Origin: DYRB01 sp963802205
Lineage (GTDB): Bacteria; Pseudomonadota; Gammaproteobacteria; Chromatiales; Chromatiaceae
Reading direction: 5' to 3'
Length of the DNA stretch: 45,225 nt
Assembly (NCBI GenBank): GCA_963802205.1
Contig: CAWDHW010000013.1
Coordinates: forward strand, 1 to 45,225
Shown here: in pieces, positions 42,292-45,225 of the stretch
Layout: each line of letters opens with the position of its first letter
How positions within the stretch are numbered: position 1 is the stretch's first letter
Position numbers and translations under genes: made by a program
The notes under the pieces: model-generated
Databases searched by the model: none
Seen by the model: only the letters and a program-made list of their open reading frames with translations
What the model was told of the DNA's origin: nothing

Positions 42292-44068
42292 CTACTTCGG
42301 TATTTTGGTAAGGTAAATCCCGGCCCAGCCGGCCTCCTCGGTGCCCATGCTCACGTTGATGGCGAGGGCAGTTGCCGCGAAAGCCGTCGCGCTCGAGGCC
42401 CATCTCCGTGACTGGCAGCGACGGACCGCCTCCGGATCGATCAGGGTCCCGTCCATACCCGTTTTAACCACGGTCACGATCTTGCCCAGCGTGTTCCTCG
42501 AGATAGATGCCGTCCACAGGGTTCTGGTAGGCGCCATCCACCACCTTGCCGGTCCTGGCCTTTAACGCTATGCGGAAGGTGGGCGCGTAGATCTCGGTCT
42601 GGCTCAGGAACCCATCGACCAACCCGGAAACGGCCACGAAGCTCGCGGAGCGCCAGCGCGCCAGCTCGCCGTCATCGTCTCCTTCGCCCGTGCCTGGGGT
42701 CCGGCCGGAGAAGTTCCAGTAGACGAAGTCGTCGAAGTCATTCGGGGTTTTGGCCACTGCATGGGTCTGCTTGGTCTTGGTGTCGTGGACGAAGATCCCC
42801 TGATGCACCGGGACCTGTACCGGAAAGCCATCCGGATGCTGGTCGTTGCAATAGGCCACGAGGTCTTCGTTGCCCTCGGCGGGGCACCGCAGGACGATGG
42901 TCTTGGTGGCACTCCCCCAGGCGCCCCAGAAGGCGACGAAGCGACCGTCGAAGGAAACGCCCTCGCCCAATTTGTTGAACTTGGCCTTGTAGTTCTCCCC
43001 GGGGACGGCCCCGCCGATCGCGACGAGCGTCGTGAGATTCGGTTGCTTTTTAAGCGGGTAGGGTGTGAGGGGAGCCAGATAGATGCCGCCGAGCTTCGGG
43101 TTTTCTCGTTGTCGAAGCCGGCGAATACCGCCATCGGTTTCCCCTTCTTCCCCTGCTCCGTAACGGCGGCGCTGGGCGGCGCCGTGGAGCCAAACCGCTT
43201 TTTAGTGCCGGGAATGAGGGTGTTCGTGTTGTTGGCGATAAGCACCACCGGGTTTGTGCCGCCCGCGGGTTCGAGCGAGCCCTCTGGAGAGGGAATCGCC
43301 ACGTCCAGGAGGTTGCGATAGTACACGCCCGTCTTGGCGGCGCCACCCACCGTATAGTTGCCCTTGAAGGCGATGGTGGCGCCGTCGGTCACCGCGGGTG
43401 CCCCGGGGAAGACCTCGAAGGGGGTGCCGGGGGCTTCAGGGACCTCGAAGAAGGAGAACTCCGGGACGGCCCCGAGCTTGCTGGCGCCGGTGATCAGGTC
43501 CCCGAACGGGTTGGTGTAGATGCCGGTGGTTCCCGCTCTGGTCTCGGTGCCGTCAAGAAGATATGTCCACACCGGCTTATGGTTGCCACGCGTGGCCATG
43601 GTGTCCGACCAGATGTCGATGCGCGGGAAGGACGGGGGCTCGATGAACGTGGTCGCCAAGGTTGTTGGGCTGCGGCACCAGGGTGTCGCGGTCGAGGATC
43701 CTGACGACTGGGCCCGCCGCGGCCATGTCGCGGGTGTAGACGCCATGGACGGGTTGGTTCCCCCCCTCGCTGTTGTCGACGGCACCGACACTTTCACCTG
43801 CGCCGCCGTCAGCTCCTTTGCTGCGCGCCCGGATCACCACCAACTGATCGGCGCTCACCGAGGGCTGGTTGTAGCTGTTGAAATTGCGGCACGTCGGTTC
43901 CGCCGGTGTCGGCGGATTCGTCGGATCGCAACTGTCGGTCGGCATGTAGTCGCCGTTGTTGACCACGGTGGACCAGGTGAACGTGTCCGGTGGTACGGCT
44001 GCCGCGGTTGCCGTGAGTAAAGATGCGCAGATGCCAGACAACAATGCTTGGCAACGATAGGCCTTCAT
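42292..44068 (-). pseudogene. Secreted, possibly propeller-like protein, broken by several frameshifts
   Basis: The gene starts at MKAYRCQALLSGICASLLTATAAA, a good signal peptide, with GAGGAG 7 bases upstream. The mature protein can be followed across frames: GVYTRDMAAAGP, ATTFIEPPSFPRIDIWSD, a repeat-like VTDGATIAFKGNYT, LVAIGGAVPGENYKAKFN, then FVAFWGAWGS and a final GWAGIYLTKIPK. I place indels near 43661 (gain), 43104 (loss in an A run), 42500 (gain), 42420 and 42370. The recurring blade-like D-G-x-x-(I/V)-A-F pattern suggests a beta-propeller. Function is unknown, and as written no full-length protein can be made. Confidence 0.65.
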
Positions 44069-44172
44069 GGTTCCACTCCTCGTAGCTTGCTTTTGGGGAA
44101 CCGTGAAAAATCGCCGTCCGGGCGGTTCTTCACGTCGCGAGCGAAAATTGATGCTCAATTCCCATATATTTT

Positions 44173-44190
44173 TAGGCACTTAGGTGCCTA
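44173..44190. promoter_or_regulatory. Palindromic operator-like site
   Basis: TAGGCAC-TTAG-GTGCCTA is an 18-base near-perfect palindrome in an AT-rich patch, adjacent to ATATATTTTT, about 105 bases upstream of the leftward secreted gene. No U-tract follows on either strand, so it is more like an operator than a terminator. The cognate regulator is unknown. Confidence 0.35.
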
Positions 44191-44380
44191 GACTCAGCTG
44201 ATAATCCCTGCCCAGCATGCGGGCTTTGTACAGTAGCAATTGTGGCTTTGTAAAGGTTTACTTCTGAAAGCCGCTATCCTTATGATGTACATGAAATACC
44301 TACGCTACATTCGTAATGGCTTATATGTATATGCAATAGAAAGTTGGAAACTTCAACATGGATATATGGGGGTAGCCGTC

Positions 44381-44512
44381 ATGCTTACCGAAGCGTTCCA
44401 TAGCTGGCTGTCGAAAGCCGAGGAACTGACACCCGCGCAACGCCTCTGGACGCCCGTCGCGCATGAATCCGGCCCGACCCAGCCACGATTTGAGGGAGCT
44501 GAAGATCGATGA
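44381..44512 (+). CDS. Short unassigned open reading frame
   Basis: This is a possible 43-residue peptide beginning MLTEAFHSWLSKAEELTPAQRLW, with GGGGG about 9 bases upstream. The first half looks like a genuine amphipathic helix and resembles the N-terminus of some transposase-type proteins; the rest does not. It may be a gene fragment left by a mobile element. The DNA just upstream is unusually AT-rich for this window. Weakly supported. Confidence 0.25.
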   Translation: MLTEAFHSWLSKAEELTPAQRLWTPVAHESGPTQPRFEGAEDR

Positions 44513-44558
44513 TGGGACGGTTCCCGGTCTTCGATGGGGAGAGAGGTAACAGCCTGCC

Positions 44559-45225
44559 GTGACCCGCTTGAAGCAGTTCCCGTTGGCCTGGTTCGCCGTG
44601 GTGGTGTCGGTCACCCTGGGCATGTTCTTGTTGCTGTACTGGCATGTCTCCAACACGTTCCGGGTTACTGAGGCCCTAACCAGTGAGTACGCCCGCGGGC
44701 TGGCGCTGGGCAGCCGCATCCTCTCGACCCACCTCAGCCTGATGTATGACGCCCATCTCGTGGTCCTGGACCGGGATGTCGCGAAGGTTGGCTCCTACCG
44801 CACGCGGGAGCAGGATCTTGCATCCTCGCTACAAGAAGCGCGGGACTTGGGGAAGGCGGACCCGCTTTATGCGCCACTCGCCTCGCTGGGCGATCTGAGT
44901 CTCCGGTTGCGGCAGACGGAGAACGAAGCCCTGGAGGCCCTCTCGACCCGTGACAGCGCCGGGGCCGAGGCGGTGCTCCACAGCCCGGATTACCTAACTC
45001 TGGGGTGGGCTATCGAAACCCGTGTGGCCGACTATATGAATGGCATCAGTCATTCGTTCGGCGAGCGCCTCCGTGTCGAGGCCAACAAGGAGCTTGCCTC
45101 TCTGGTCCTCGCCTTTGTCATTTTCTGTCTCTCCGCCGCGGTCTGGGTGGTTCTGATGCAGCGACTTCGGGCCTGGGGTCGGGCGTTGGAGTCCGAGATG
45201 GTGCAGCGCCGAGAGGCGGAAGAAC
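44559..45225 (+). CDS. Membrane sensor protein, N-terminal part (cut by the window edge)
   Basis: The frame opens with GTG at 44559; an in-frame stop at 44547 rules out a longer start. It stays open to the window end (222 codons). It has a first membrane helix (FAVVVSVTLGMFLLLYW, about residues 10-26). A periplasmic helical sensor region of about 150 residues follows (LALGSRILSTHLSLMYDAHL, YRTREQDLASSLQEARDL), then a second helix (LASLVLAFVIFCLSAAVWVVLM) and a charged cytoplasmic coil (ESEMVQRREAEE). This layout is that of a histidine kinase, diguanylate cyclase or chemoreceptor; the output domain lies beyond the edge. Confidence 0.8.
   Translation, partial: MTRLKQFPLAWFAVVVSVTLGMFLLLYWHVSNTFRVTEALTSEYARGLALGSRILSTHLSLMYDAHLVVLDRDVAKVGSYRTREQDLASSLQEARDLGKADPLYAPLASLGDLSLRLRQTENEALEALSTRDSAGAEAVLHSPDYLTLGWAIETRVADYMNGISHSFGERLRVEANKELASLVLAFVIFCLSAAVWVVLMQRLRAWGRALESEMVQRREAEE

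Noticed and set aside
1..45225. CRISPR arrays, rRNA genes, phage modules or complete insertion sequences
   Set aside because: I saw no regularly spaced direct repeats, no rRNA signature, no structural phage genes and no intact transposase.

Overview
This is a GC-rich gammaproteobacterial chromosome segment. The most likely source is a purple sulfur bacterium (Chromatiaceae-like); this is inferred from gene content, not from a marker gene. Pointers are a bidirectional NAD-type hydrogenase (HoxFUYH) beside anaerobic ribonucleotide reductase, a BtuB/BtuM cobalamin salvage cluster, a sufBCD-sufT cluster and the uvrC-pgsA-tRNA-Gly order.

Layout. 0.1-1.7 kb: a membrane-anchored orphan and a Sel1-repeat protein. 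2.0-6.4 kb: sufB-sufC-sufD-sufT plus a small conserved gene, with no cysteine desulfurase. 6.5-9.8 kb: a family 5-type uracil-DNA glycosylase, uvrC, pgsA and tRNA-Gly(GCC) with its own promoter and terminator. 9.9-16.1 kb: housekeeping genes (ParA-like NTPase, hydroxyacid dehydrogenase, alpha-E protein, NTF2-like protein, accA, tilS). 16.2-22.1 kb: hsp20, with a possible heat-shock promoter and RNA thermometer, divergent from hoxFUYHW. 22.2-25.3 kb: a class III ribonucleotide reductase locus with a perfect FNR box and two NrdR-like boxes in front. 25.3-28.7 kb: a large DUF2339 membrane protein and two small reverse-strand genes. 28.8-36.4 kb: a cobalamin riboswitch followed by btuB, btuM, cobO, an unknown gene, cobU, a decayed hicAB module, cobT, cobC and cobS. 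This set covers B12 uptake, adenosylation and nucleotide-loop assembly. 36.5-38.3 kb: a SPOR-domain envelope protein. 38.3-45.2 kb: sparse accessory DNA with secreted orphans, a DUF2202 ferritin-like protein, inverted repeats, a broken secreted gene and the start of a membrane sensor.

Two things stand out. First, the anaerobic ribonucleotide reductase is split. The large NrdD ends just after its zinc-ribbon cysteines, and the glycyl-radical segment (RVMGY) is a separate 67-residue protein with its own start, directly followed by the activase gene. Second, single-base indels are confined to three stretches: the 3' part of hoxF through hoxW, the cobU/hicB/cobT junction, and the secreted gene at 42.3-44.1 kb. 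Tens of kilobases of equally GC-rich genes around them are intact. Either local sequence quality is poor there or these loci are decaying. The protein motifs survive across the frames, so function was lost very recently, if at all.
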